A stretch of DNA of 64,000 nt from UBA5951 sp009936885 (GTDB taxonomy: Bacteria > Pseudomonadota > Alphaproteobacteria > Puniceispirillales > Puniceispirillaceae). The notes beneath the pieces were generated by a model. The model did not search any database and was not told the DNA's origin. It saw nothing but the letters and a program-made list of their open reading frames with translations. This document shows positions 35,846-44,476 of this stretch, in pieces (position 1 is the first letter of the stretch; every line of letters begins with the position of its first letter). The stretch covers positions 62,001 to 126,000 of the forward strand of contig CALKVA010000004.1 of NCBI GenBank assembly GCA_937996625.1. The letters are read 5' to 3'. The position numbers were made by a program, and so were the translations under genes.

Positions 35846-36442
35846 TCAATTAAGAGTTTCATCCTCTAGCAATCCCCAGAATTCGTCTCGTCTTACCCAT
35901 CCTTTTAGCTTGGGATGTGCAACTCTGCAAAACTGAGATTTGCAATATTGTAACTCCATTAGCACATTTCTCTCAGCATACCCTACGATTTTTGAATTAT
36001 CTTCGACTGATTTATACAGTTTTGCAACGCGGCCGGTTATCAGAGCTGTCCTTCTTCCAGTCAAGAGCTTCGTATGCATCCATCCCGTGGTTCCTTCATG
36101 GTCAATAACTTTCCGCCATACCTCATATTCAGCAATTACTTTTAAGGGCAGACCCTTGCGTTTATAAACCCAAGCAATAGGAAATTCATTTCCAGGGCCA
36201 ACACGCATATTAGCCGTATCTGATTTTAGGGACAGAAATCGGGGTACGTCGTATCCAGAGCCACGAATAACAACACGGATATCTTGCGCATTTGAATTGT
36301 TTGAGCCAGCCCATCCGAGAACCAGAATAACACTTATTATCATCAAACATAGGAGTGCTAAAACCAGTTTTATTAATGGTTTTCGGGCAAAAAGAGCGAA
36401 TTGATAGGTGCTTTTTAAGATCAAGATTTTTCCTAATAGCAT
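35846..36442 (-). CDS. SH3-domain protein with N-terminal membrane anchor
   Basis: 198 aa. A basic N-terminus (about 1-25) precedes one membrane segment (about 25-45, LVLALLCLMIISVILVLGWA), probably a signal anchor. Residues about 65-190 form two tandem bacterial SH3-like repeats: SLKSDTANMRVGPGNEFPI with WMHTKLLTGRR, and GRVAKLYKSVEDNSKIV with GWVRRDEFWGL. Such proteins usually act in the periplasm, often on peptidoglycan. Divergent from a hydroxyacid dehydrogenase gene across 180 bp. Exact function unknown. Confidence 0.82.
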   Translation of the reverse strand: MLLGKILILKSTYQFALFARKPLIKLVLALLCLMIISVILVLGWAGSNNSNAQDIRVVIRGSGYDVPRFLSLKSDTANMRVGPGNEFPIAWVYKRKGLPLKVIAEYEVWRKVIDHEGTTGWMHTKLLTGRRTALITGRVAKLYKSVEDNSKIVGYAERNVLMELQYCKSQFCRVAHPKLKGWVRRDEFWGLLEDETLN

Positions 36443-36547
36443 GTTCGTTATGGTAATATCGTTTGTTATACAAAAAATAAATCTGGACGCGCGGATAAAG
36501 CAAATTTAAAGTTATTTTAGTGGGTAGAATTAAAAAAGTTTGTTTAA

Positions 36548-36578
36548 GCTATTATAGCAGAAATATGCATTATAATGC
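36548..36578 (+). promoter_or_regulatory. Two adjacent palindromes in the dehydrogenase promoter region
   Basis: GCTATTATAGC (36548-36558) and GCATTATAATGC (36567-36578) are perfect inverted repeats with centres about 20 bp (two helical turns) apart; the second contains TATAAT (36571-36576), a possible -10 hexamer. Together they look like a tandem operator over a promoter, 45 bp upstream of the dehydrogenase start. Confidence 0.45.
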
Positions 36579-36622
36579 GAGTATCTTCTGTACCATGGCA
36601 AATCATATAAGGTTTAATTTAA

Positions 36623-37600
36623 ATGAAGACAAAAATTATTCTAGCGCGTCGGCTACCAGATACTGTTGAAACACGCATGCGTGAGCTATTTAATGCCACG
36701 CTCAATCACACAGATCAGCCATTTACCCAAGAGCAGCTTATACAGGCTGTAAAAACAGCGGATGTTCTAGTGCCAACTGTCACAGATAGTCTGAGTGCCT
36801 CTGTAATAGAACAAGCAGGTCCTCAGTTAAGGCTTATCGCCTCTTTTGGTACAGGCGTTGACCATATTGATGTCAAAGCAGCGCGCGAGAAAGGCATCAC
36901 AGTTACAAACACCCCTGGTGTTTTAAGTGAGGATACAGCAGATGTTGCCATGTCATTAATTCTAGCGGTACCGCGCAGAATTGTGCAGGGAGATATAAAG
37001 GTTCGTTCTGGGCAATGGGATGGCTGGTCGCCTACAGGGATGCTTGGACACCGAATTAATGGCAAAAGACTTGGCATTATTGGCATGGGTTCTATTGGAC
37101 AAGCAATTGCAAGAAGAGCCAAAGCATTTGGCATGTCAATTCATTACCATAATAGGAAAGCGGTTCATCCCTCGATTGAGGCAGAGTTAGAGGCTACGTA
37201 TTGGGAGACGATTGAGCAGATTCTTCCCCGCGTAGATATTATATCTATTAATTGCCCTAGCACGCCAGCAACGCATCATCTTTTAAATAAGGAAAGACTA
37301 AGTTTATTATCTCCTCATTCCTACCTTGTAAATACAGGAAGAGGGGATGTGATTGATGAGATGGCACTGATTGAATTATTAAAAGAAAATAAAATTGCTG
37401 GCGCTGGATTAGATGTATATGAGCATGAGCCCGTAGTATCATCAGCACTTATAGATTTACCTAATGTGGTATTACTTCCGCATATAGGCTCGGCCACTAT
37501 CGAGGGAAGGCACGCAATGGGTGATAAAGTTATCATCAATATTCAAACTTTCCTAGACGGACATACACCGCCAGACCGGGTGGTCCCGGCGATGCTTTAG
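36623..37600 (+). CDS. D-2-hydroxyacid dehydrogenase (glyoxylate/hydroxypyruvate reductase-like)
   Basis: 325-aa cytoplasmic NAD(P)H-dependent enzyme. Rossmann motif LGIIGMGSIGQAIARRAKAFG (given here as GMGSIG, about residues 153-158), then the family catalytic residues: Arg in VNTGRGDVIDE (about residue 240), Glu in DVYEHEP and His in LLPHIGSAT (about residue 288). Closest in style to GyaR/GhrB-type reductases acting on glyoxylate or hydroxypyruvate; the exact substrate cannot be read from the sequence. Convergent with moeB-like gene. Confidence 0.88.
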   Translation: MKTKIILARRLPDTVETRMRELFNATLNHTDQPFTQEQLIQAVKTADVLVPTVTDSLSASVIEQAGPQLRLIASFGTGVDHIDVKAAREKGITVTNTPGVLSEDTADVAMSLILAVPRRIVQGDIKVRSGQWDGWSPTGMLGHRINGKRLGIIGMGSIGQAIARRAKAFGMSIHYHNRKAVHPSIEAELEATYWETIEQILPRVDIISINCPSTPATHHLLNKERLSLLSPHSYLVNTGRGDVIDEMALIELLKENKIAGAGLDVYEHEPVVSSALIDLPNVVLLPHIGSATIEGRHAMGDKVIINIQTFLDGHTPPDRVVPAML

Positions 37601-37669
37601 CCAAGCATAATGGCAGCAAATAATAACTATATCGCACTATATCCCCCAATATTTCCCGATATATTGAAG

Positions 37670-38434
37670 TTAGTTGGAGCAGATGGAACATTTATCCTTT
37701 TTGCTTGTTTGAATCGATGTAAATGAGCCTGAAAGCCCATCAAATAGCAATAATCTGTTTGAGTTTAACGTGCCTGCCTTGGTTATCCACTTAATTGTTT
37801 CAAGCGCTTGCAAGGTGCCTATTAAACTGGTTACTGGTGCTAAAATGCCTGCCTGAGCGCAATTTGGCGCTTGTCTTACGCCAGCATCTTCTGAAAACAA
37901 GCACGCAAAACAGGCTGAATCCTCATAACCCTCTACCCCCGCCATAAAACTGGCCATCTGCCCATCAAATCGAACTGCGCCGCCAAAAATATGAGGGATT
38001 CCATTTATGAAGGCTGCTTTTGCACCCGCAATTCTTGTGCTAAACTGATCTGAGCAATCCAATAATATATCGCATCGTGACAAAATCTCTGTCAGGGATT
38101 CCTCGCTCATAGTCTCATATCTCAGCTCAATAGTTACATCTGAATTTATTCCTTGAATGAACTGTTTTGCTGCTTGAGTCTTTGGTTGTCCTACATTTAC
38201 CTCTTGGTAGATGAATTGTCTATTCAGGTTACTTAGATCAACCCTATCATCATCACATATAATTAGTTTTCCAACACCTGCTGCTGCTAAATTTGCAATA
38301 ACAGGAGAGCCTAGCCCCCCTGCACCTAGAATAGTAACTCTCGAAGATAATAATGCCTGCTGTCCGTCTTCATCAATCTCAGGCATAACAACTTGCCGTG
38401 AATATCGGTGCAGCTGGGTTTCAGTTATGGTCAT
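37670..38434 (-). CDS. moeB: HesA/MoeB/ThiF family adenylyltransferase
   Basis: Activates a ubiquitin-like sulfur carrier (MoaD or ThiS) by C-terminal adenylation. 254 aa: ATP-binding ILGAGGLGSPVIANLAAAG (about residues 34-52), Arg finger NLNRQFIYQ, and two CXXC pairs (CFACLF and C-terminal CSICSN) for structural zinc. No C-terminal rhodanese domain. No moaD or thiS is nearby, so MoeB versus ThiF cannot be settled; the moeB name is provisional. Starts 6 bp after dut, last gene of the ubiE-to-moeB unit. Confidence 0.85.
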   Translation of the reverse strand: MTITETQLHRYSRQVVMPEIDEDGQQALLSSRVTILGAGGLGSPVIANLAAAGVGKLIICDDDRVDLSNLNRQFIYQEVNVGQPKTQAAKQFIQGINSDVTIELRYETMSEESLTEILSRCDILLDCSDQFSTRIAGAKAAFINGIPHIFGGAVRFDGQMASFMAGVEGYEDSACFACLFSEDAGVRQAPNCAQAGILAPVTSLIGTLQALETIKWITKAGTLNSNRLLLFDGLSGSFTSIQTSKKDKCSICSN

Positions 38435-38440
38435 GAGCCG

Positions 38441-38899
38441 TTATACTTTCTGGTTTGTAGAACCAAAACCCCCGTGACCTCTCTGAGTTTCATCAAGCGC
38501 TAATACAACGTTTAGTTTGGCCTGTGTAATGTGAGCTATTACTAATTGTGCAACACGCGCTGCATGCTCGATTTTAAACATATTCTGCCCCAAATTTATT
38601 AGCAAAATTTTAATTTCACCTCTATAGTCGCTATCAATCGTTCCAGGCGCGTTTAAAACAGTTATACCCTGTTTTAAGGCAAGCCCAGATCGTGGCCGTA
38701 TCTGAGCTTCCATATTAGATGGCAGGCTTAACTTTAACCCTGTTGGAATTAAAATTCGCTCTAACGGGGATAATTCTATCGGCTTGTCAATTGCCGCGAA
38801 TAAGTCCATTCCAGCTGCCCCATCGGTTTGATAGCTTGGGATAGGTAAGCCCTTAGCATGTTCCATTAGTTCAACATTTATATGAAGGGGGTGGCTCAT
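38441..38899 (-). CDS. dut: dUTP diphosphatase
   Basis: Hydrolyses dUTP to dUMP, limiting uracil in DNA. 152 aa, homotrimeric type. The five dUTPase motifs are present, e.g. GAAGMDLFAA, IRPRSGLAL, GTIDSDYRGEI and the C-terminal P-loop-like RGHGGFGSTN. The ATG overlaps the coaBC stop by 4 bp. The coaBC-dut pair is conserved across proteobacteria. Confidence 0.97.
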   Translation of the reverse strand: MSHPLHINVELMEHAKGLPIPSYQTDGAAGMDLFAAIDKPIELSPLERILIPTGLKLSLPSNMEAQIRPRSGLALKQGITVLNAPGTIDSDYRGEIKILLINLGQNMFKIEHAARVAQLVIAHITQAKLNVVLALDETQRGHGGFGSTNQKV

Positions 38900-40380
38900 A
38901 TATTCTCTTTCTTTTGAACACCAGACACATGAACATCAGAAAAATAGTCACTAATTCTACGCACTAATTTTTGTGCTATTGCTTGTTTACTGTCAGTGTC
39001 CCAATATTCTGCGCCTGTCTTGGACAAAAATAATACCTCATTTATGTCAGAATTAAATACAGATTCTCCAGATTGAAGAACTGAGTTTGCTAAAATCCAA
39101 TCTGCGTTTTTACGTGCTCGTTTGTCATCTGCATTTTTCTTAAGAGAATCTGTTTCAGCTGCAAACCCGATTACCAATTTTGGTCTTGAGGGGTGGTGAC
39201 CTATCCAAGATAAAATATCAGGTGTTTCGGTAAGAACGATCTCAGGTGGTTTATTATTAGATTTTTTTAGCTTTGCGTTTGCTGTTTGCTTTACCTGCCA
39301 ATCCGCAACAGCTGCCGCACAAATAACACATTCTACATCTAGCTCGTCAGCGCAAGCCTGCTTCATCTGCTGTGCAGTCTCAACCTTAATAAGGCGCACA
39401 TTTAACGGTGCTTCAAGGGATACTGGCCCCGAGATAAGACACACATCTGCACCTTGCTCAGCACAGGCATAAGCTATAGCATAACCTTGCTTTCCAGAAG
39501 AGCGATTGCCAATAAAACGAACCGGGTCTATCGGCTCCAAGGTTGGACCTGCTGTTATAAGTATCTTAATCCCATCTAGTGGTTTGGTTTGCTTTTCAGA
39601 AGGAAAAATATCTGCGCTACTGTGCTTCTGGAGCAGTTTTTGCTGGATTTGGGAGATTATAAACCCAGTTTCAGCAAATCTTCCAGATCCGGTTTCCCCG
39701 CACGCCGTATCACCATTGTCTGGCCCTATAAAGGAGATGTTTCTGCGTTTCAGCTTAGCGCAATTGTCCTGCGTTGCGGTATTGGTCCACATATGTGGGT
39801 TCATTGACGGGGCAACAAAAATAGGCGCTTCTGTAACAAGACAAAGAGTGCTCGCAAGGTCATCTGCTAACCCATGAGCCATTTTGCCTATAAAGTTAGC
39901 TGTTGCTGGAGCAATTAGAACAAGATCTGCTTTACGCGCCAGTTGTATATGACCCATTTCTTGCTCGTCGGTTAAGTCAAACAGCTCTGAATAGACTTTA
40001 TTTCCAGTTAAGGCTGACACAGATAGCGGAGTGATAAACTGTTGTGCTGATGCGGTCATAACAGCTGTTACTGAAAACTCAAAATCCCGCAATCTTCTTA
40101 TGAGTTCAAGCGCTTTATAAGCGGCTATACCCCCTGTTATTATCAATAAAATCTCAGGCTTTCGGTCATCATCAATTACGCTTATTTTAAGAGTATATGG
40201 ATCCAGATTAAACCCAAATTTAGGCGCAATATTAGATAATTTTCGGGCTTGGTTTAATGGGAGATGTTCACGGCGTCTATAATTGCTTAATGCACTTGGA
40301 CCAACGCCAAGTAATTTTTGAAGGCTATCCGCACCCCCAAATGCATCCATTAAATAGCTTAAAGTATCATGATAATTCAT
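38896..40380 (-). CDS. coaBC: CoaBC bifunctional enzyme with N-terminal helix-turn-helix domain
   Basis: Coenzyme A synthesis: joins 4'-phosphopantothenate to cysteine (CoaB) and decarboxylates the product (CoaC). 494 aa versus about 400 in E. coli. The CoaC part begins only at about residue 75 (EILLIITGGIAAYKALELI) and keeps GHIQLARKADLVLIAPATAN, SMNPHMW and CGETGSGR; the CoaB part (about 268-485) keeps NRSSGKQGYAIA. The first 65 residues form an extra domain, GGADSLQKLLGVGPSALSNYRRREHLP, with the pattern of a Cro/YdaS-type helix-turn-helix. No in-frame ATG or GTG lies near the CoaC start (only a TTG at 40146), so the fusion looks real. A double inverted repeat lies just upstream and no good Shine-Dalgarno is visible. 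Confidence 0.93.
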   Translation of the reverse strand: MNYHDTLSYLMDAFGGADSLQKLLGVGPSALSNYRRREHLPLNQARKLSNIAPKFGFNLDPYTLKISVIDDDRKPEILLIITGGIAAYKALELIRRLRDFEFSVTAVMTASAQQFITPLSVSALTGNKVYSELFDLTDEQEMGHIQLARKADLVLIAPATANFIGKMAHGLADDLASTLCLVTEAPIFVAPSMNPHMWTNTATQDNCAKLKRRNISFIGPDNGDTACGETGSGRFAETGFIISQIQQKLLQKHSSADIFPSEKQTKPLDGIKILITAGPTLEPIDPVRFIGNRSSGKQGYAIAYACAEQGADVCLISGPVSLEAPLNVRLIKVETAQQMKQACADELDVECVICAAAVADWQVKQTANAKLKKSNNKPPEIVLTETPDILSWIGHHPSRPKLVIGFAAETDSLKKNADDKRARKNADWILANSVLQSGESVFNSDINEVLFLSKTGAEYWDTDSKQAIAQKLVRRISDYFSDVHVSGVQKKENI

Positions 40381-40383
40381 TTT

Positions 40384-40416
40384 TTCACATTATGGTGAAT
40401 ATTTCACATAATTGAA
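40384..40416 (-). promoter_or_regulatory. Double inverted repeat upstream of coaBC, probable operator
   Basis: TTCAC-N6-GTGAA (40384-40399) and TTCA-N6-TGAA (40403-40416) have centres 18 bp apart and begin 3 bp upstream of the coaBC ATG (40380). They also contain two direct TTCACAT copies 19 bp apart. They fill the gap between ubiB and coaBC where a ribosome binding site would be. The fused helix-turn-helix of CoaBC is the obvious candidate binder, by inference. Confidence 0.55.
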
Positions 40417-40423
40417 TTTAACG

Positions 40424-41938
40424 TCAAAAAAGCATAATAGCAACGCTTATTGAAATACCTGCGATAAACCAGCCTAAATTAGATATAAACATAGATTTTC
40501 CGAAATTGGATTTATCTGGTTTTTTTTCTGTTAAGCTCTGTTCACAATCATCCAAAATCTTGGGTAGGATTCGGAAGATACGGTCTATATCTGTAAGTAA
40601 CTGTTGTAATTTAAGGGTAAAACCAGTCTGAGCTTGAACCCAGTCTGATGCCAGCGGTTTAGCCAGCAGCCAAATATTCGCATTTGGGTTAAGACTGCGG
40701 GCAACGCCTTCTGCCATTACCATTGTTTTTTGCAGCAGATTAAATTGGGGCTGTACAAATATATCAAATCTGGCCGAGATTTGTAAGATTTGACCAAGGG
40801 CTTTACTGAGCTCTATTTCACCAATGGGCTTGTCCATTATAGGATCTACCAGTGCTCTTAAATTCTGCGCAAATAAGGCATGGGACGCGGTTTCTGGCAG
40901 CATGCCTGCATCATAATGAAGCTGGGCTACTTTATTATAATCTCGCTCTAATAAGGCAATGAGCAAATTGCCAAGGAAAAACCTATCTTCTGGTTGAAGG
41001 CTTCCCATAATTCCAAAATCAATGGGCACTAATGTTCCATCAGACGTTATAAATATATTTCCTGGATGCATATCTGCATGGAAATAACCATCCCTAAATA
41101 CCTGATTAAAGAAGCTTGTTGCTGCCCGGTCTGTGATTTCTTCAATCTTATGACCAGCTGCAATAAGCCCTTCTACATCGTCAATTCGGAGTCCAGAAAT
41201 CCATTCAGATACAAGAATATTCTCGCTGGTAAGGCTATGTTCTATCCAAGGAACACGAATGCCGTGATCAGATGCCATATTATCGCGTAATTTACCGCCA
41301 GCAGCAGCTTCCATTCTCATATCAAGCTCTAGCTCAGATAATTGCTTAAACTGCTCAACGGCGATAACCAGCCGCAATCTCTTGAGCCTTGGTGCTAAAA
41401 ACTCCATTATTCTGGCAAGAGCAGTAAAAACCGCAATATCAGCTGACATTCTTTTGTGAATATTAGGTCTGAGGATTTTTACAGCAACATCGCGCCCATC
41501 AATCAGTTGTGCTTTGTGAACTTGCGCTACTGATGCTGCAGCAACAGGCTTTTCGTTAAAAACAGCGAAAATTTCGTCTAATTTTTTACCTGTTTCTGCT
41601 TCTATTGTTTCTATTACAAGTCGTGATGAGAAAGCAGGAAGACTGTCCTGAAGCAAGACCAGGCCACGCGCAATATCCGGGCCTAGTAAATCTGAGCGAG
41701 TGGATAATGCCTGCCCAAACTTAATAAAAACTGGGCCTAATTTTTGCAATGCAATGCAGAGCGTCTCTCCAGCTTTTTTTCGGCTATTTCTTCCAGCAAT
41801 AAGGAAGTCTATAAATCTGAAAAAAGTTTTCTGCCAGCTCGGTAAAGGGGCAAGCCTGCTTATATGGCCAAGCACCCCTGCTCTTCCAAGCACAAATCCA
41901 ATATAAGGCACTCTTAATATTGCAATTAGATAAGGCAT
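40424..41938 (-). CDS. ubiB: Ubiquinone biosynthesis atypical kinase UbiB
   Basis: ABC1/ADCK-family ATPase needed for ubiquinone synthesis, membrane-associated. I place the start at the ATG overlapping the ubiE stop (TGATG, 41936-41940), giving 504 aa; the frame is open further to 42034, but those 32 residues lie inside ubiE and resemble no UbiB N-terminus. Visible are the KXGQ motif (FIKFGQALSTRSDLLGP, about residue 85), the Ala-rich loop (VAAASVAQVHKA), DMHPGNIFI and PIDFGIMG. Hydrophobic C-terminus (WFIAGISISVAIMLF) suggests a membrane anchor. Confidence 0.94.
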   Translation of the reverse strand: MPYLIAILRVPYIGFVLGRAGVLGHISRLAPLPSWQKTFFRFIDFLIAGRNSRKKAGETLCIALQKLGPVFIKFGQALSTRSDLLGPDIARGLVLLQDSLPAFSSRLVIETIEAETGKKLDEIFAVFNEKPVAAASVAQVHKAQLIDGRDVAVKILRPNIHKRMSADIAVFTALARIMEFLAPRLKRLRLVIAVEQFKQLSELELDMRMEAAAGGKLRDNMASDHGIRVPWIEHSLTSENILVSEWISGLRIDDVEGLIAAGHKIEEITDRAATSFFNQVFRDGYFHADMHPGNIFITSDGTLVPIDFGIMGSLQPEDRFFLGNLLIALLERDYNKVAQLHYDAGMLPETASHALFAQNLRALVDPIMDKPIGEIELSKALGQILQISARFDIFVQPQFNLLQKTMVMAEGVARSLNPNANIWLLAKPLASDWVQAQTGFTLKLQQLLTDIDRIFRILPKILDDCEQSLTEKKPDKSNFGKSMFISNLGWFIAGISISVAIMLF

Positions 41939-42714
41939 CAGTCTAATTTCCACCCCGAATGGATTGCCGCAATTCCTCCTGATAAACTTCGCACTTTTAT
42001 TTGCGCCATTCCTGTATCTGCCATCATTGTGCATAGCTCGGCTTGCGAGGGAAACTGGCGAATAGACTCAACTAAATAATGATAGGATTGCACATCACCT
42101 GCTACGAGCAGTCCTAGTTTTGGAAGTACATTAAAAGACCACCTGTCATAAACATCAGATAATAAGGGGTTTTTGACATGGGAGAATTCAAGACAGCAAA
42201 ACCGGCCACCAGGTTTTAGAATTCGAACAATCTGGTTTAAAGCTTTCATTCTGTCAGGAACGTTTCTTAGTCCAAACGCGATGGTAACCCTATCTACACT
42301 GTTATCTGCAAGGGGTATATCTTGTGCATCGCCAGCTAACCAGTTAAGCTTATCTTGATATTTATTCATCACTTTTCGTTTTTGGCCAGCAGCAAGCATT
42401 TGCTCATTAATATCAATTACATGTGCAAATTGGCCGCCCCTTTGCAAAAACTTTAAGGAAACATCGCCTGTTCCACCCGCCAAATCAGCTAATATTTGAT
42501 TTGGGCGAGGTGCCATCCAGTCAAGTAAAGCTTCTTTCCACAGCCGATGCACGCCAACGCTCATCAAATCATTCATAATGTCATAGGAGGATGCAACTGA
42601 ATCAAATACTTCATTCACCAGATTCTGTTTTTGACTAAGCGCGACAGTGCGATATCCGAAATCAACTTGCGAAACAGGTGAAGGGTCTAAGTTATTTTGG
42701 GCATCTGTACTCAT
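41938..42714 (-). CDS. ubiE: Ubiquinone/menaquinone C-methyltransferase UbiE
   Basis: SAM-dependent C-methylation of the demethoxy-quinol intermediate. 258 aa with SAM motif ILADLAGGTGDVSLKFL (about residues 73-89), the UbiE signatures FDSVASSYDIMNDLMSVGVHR (split, from about residue 37) and RVTIAFGLRNVPD, and GRFCCLEFSHV. First gene of ubiE-ubiB-coaBC-dut-moeB, divergent from mutM across 128 bp; this divergent pair is common in alphaproteobacteria. Confidence 0.96.
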   Translation of the reverse strand: MSTDAQNNLDPSPVSQVDFGYRTVALSQKQNLVNEVFDSVASSYDIMNDLMSVGVHRLWKEALLDWMAPRPNQILADLAGGTGDVSLKFLQRGGQFAHVIDINEQMLAAGQKRKVMNKYQDKLNWLAGDAQDIPLADNSVDRVTIAFGLRNVPDRMKALNQIVRILKPGGRFCCLEFSHVKNPLLSDVYDRWSFNVLPKLGLLVAGDVQSYHYLVESIRQFPSQAELCTMMADTGMAQIKVRSLSGGIAAIHSGWKLD

Positions 42715-42842
42715 GTATTGAGTTTCCTGAAATTAATCATACATTATATTATGATATAGGGCGTATGCATTCCCTCTTCAAATATCCAATCTAATATGTG
42801 ATGACCTTATAACAGGATAACCTTAAAAGAGGAAACTGAAGA

Positions 42843-43664
42843 TTGCCAGAATTACCAGAAGTGGAAACAGTCAAGCGCGCTATTGCACCTATGATAACAG
42901 GCAAGCGAATCACAGATATATTTGTTGGCTCAAAAGGATTGCGTTGGCCGTTTCCTAAGTCTCTTGAAAGCGCGCTCGAAGGCAAGCGTTGCGGAGCCCC
43001 CACAAGGCGCGGAAAATATATCTTAATTCCAGTTTTTAATCGGCAAATCCTTCTAATCCATCTTGGGATGTCAGGTTCTATCCGGATTTACGCCAATCGT
43101 CCGAATCTGCAAAAGCATGACCATTTCGCGCTAGGCTTTGAGGGGGGTGAATGGCTTGTACTTTGCGACCCAAGGAGGTTTGGCTTTGTTGACTTATTCT
43201 CCGAATCGGAGATAGAGTCGCATTGGCTTCTGAAGAACCTTGGTCCTGAGCCGCTCTGTGAAGATTTCACGGTAGAGTATCTTATGGCTCAGACAGCAGG
43301 CAAAACATGCACGATAAAGTCACTTTTGTTAGATCAGACGAAAGTGGCTGGCATTGGTAATATTTACGCAGCAGAAGCCTTATTTATGGCGGGCATTTCT
43401 CCCAAACGACAAGCAAAGACTATTCAGCGAGCACGGGCTGAGCGGCTTGTTCCCGCTATTCAATCAATTTTACGTAAAGCAATTAAGGCTGGGGGGACAA
43501 GTGTTCGTGACCATATACAGCCAGGCGGGGAAATTGGATATTTTGTCCAATCACTGCAGATTTACGGAAGGTCTGGGGAGCATTGTGTGAAATGTGGCTC
43601 TATTGTAAAGGAAATCAAGCAAACAGGACGAACAACGTTTCATTGCAGCTTGTGTCAACGTTGA
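42843..43664 (+). CDS. mutM: Formamidopyrimidine-DNA glycosylase (Fpg)
   Basis: Excises 8-oxoguanine and formamidopyrimidines. 273 aa. The start is TTG at 42843: the obligatory N-terminal PELPEVETV, whose Pro is the catalytic nucleophile after Met removal, follows directly, and AAGAGGAAA provides a ribosome binding site. Lys in RRGKYILIP and the C-terminal zinc finger (C-X2-C-X16-C-X2-C, CVKCGS...HCSLCQR) are intact. Second oxidative-damage glycosylase of the window after nth. Confidence 0.97.
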   Translation: MPELPEVETVKRAIAPMITGKRITDIFVGSKGLRWPFPKSLESALEGKRCGAPTRRGKYILIPVFNRQILLIHLGMSGSIRIYANRPNLQKHDHFALGFEGGEWLVLCDPRRFGFVDLFSESEIESHWLLKNLGPEPLCEDFTVEYLMAQTAGKTCTIKSLLLDQTKVAGIGNIYAAEALFMAGISPKRQAKTIQRARAERLVPAIQSILRKAIKAGGTSVRDHIQPGGEIGYFVQSLQIYGRSGEHCVKCGSIVKEIKQTGRTTFHCSLCQR

Positions 43665-43703
43665 TTCCTGTTACTATTAGCTATCTAGATTAGGAATTAA
43701 TAA

Positions 43704-44102
43704 ATGGCTATTTTAACCTTAAAAACCGCTTTGCCAATTCGAATATCTGCACTTTTGGTTATTTTATTAATCAGCAATATTTTGCCAAAACTAGTCTTTG
43801 CCCAACAGCCAGATACTATTAGCTTTATAGATGATATTCCACTGATGGAGACGATGAATGTTGAACCTGAATTTAGCTTTAGTTTTGATTCCCCCTCTGG
43901 CCGCATCATCATTCTGATTGCAACTTCGGATGACAAAAAAGAAACAGTCGCACAATTTTATGATGAGGTAATGCCGAAACTTGGTTGGATGATTAAGGAT
44001 AGCGGATATGTAAGGGGGGCAGAAAAATTTCAGTTATTATCTTCTAATAATCAAAATGGGATAATTTGGCGATTAAGCATAACGCCTATATCAACAGAAT
44101 AA
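43704..44102 (+). CDS. Small secreted protein of unknown function
   Basis: 132 aa with a signal peptide (hydrophobic 15-30, cleavage after VFA at about residue 33). The mature part begins FIDDIPLMETMNVEPEFSFSFDSPSGRI and continues ETVAQFYDEVMPKLGWMI; the pattern of a short region ending in a predicted helix plus GW is seen in conserved alphaproteobacterial hypothetical proteins encoded near mutM. Probably periplasmic. Preceded by TTAGGA. Sits between mutM and rpsT. No function can be assigned. Confidence 0.75.
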   Translation: MAILTLKTALPIRISALLVILLISNILPKLVFAQQPDTISFIDDIPLMETMNVEPEFSFSFDSPSGRIIILIATSDDKKETVAQFYDEVMPKLGWMIKDSGYVRGAEKFQLLSSNNQNGIIWRLSITPISTE

Positions 44103-44200
44103 CCCTCAAAATTTGGCGGAAAAACATCATTATGGGTTGACTTAATGACCTGTTCGGCATAGTTACACTACTCAAATTTGTAAGTCATGGAAGGTAGCCA

Positions 44201-44476
44201 ATGGCGAATCATAAGTCAGCCAAAAAAAGAATCCGTAGAAACCAAGCTAGAGCAGAGATAAATAAGTCGCGAATCAGCCGTATCCGCACATTTATCAAGA
44301 AAGTGGAATCAGCGATTGGAACAGGTGATGTAGCTGCTGCTAAACTTGCGTTAAAGGAAGCACAACCTGAAATTATGCGTGGTGTAAGTAAAGGCGTTCT
44401 GCATAAGAATACCGCATCTAGAAAAATGTCTCGACTCGCTGCAAGCGTAAAAAAAATATCGGTTAATGCTGCATAG
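44201..44476 (+). CDS. rpsT: 30S ribosomal protein S20
   Basis: 16S rRNA-binding protein, 91 aa, starting MANHKSAKKRIRRNQARAEI, with the helical Lys/Arg-rich composition and HKNTASRKMSRLA typical of S20. Good ribosome binding site (GGAAGG). A TTGACT at 44137 could be a -35 element, but no good -10 follows at proper distance. Followed by a strong terminator, then dnaA, a common alphaproteobacterial order. Confidence 0.98.
   Translation: MANHKSAKKRIRRNQARAEINKSRISRIRTFIKKVESAIGTGDVAAAKLALKEAQPEIMRGVSKGVLHKNTASRKMSRLAASVKKISVNAA

Noticed and set aside
37601..37669. Terminator between the dehydrogenase and moeB-like genes
   Set aside because: A weak CAATAT/ATATTG hairpin is present but is AT-only and lacks a U-run on either strand.
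41939..42034. 32-residue N-terminal extension of UbiB
   Set aside because: It lies wholly inside ubiE; the TGATG overlap gives a standard UbiB start.
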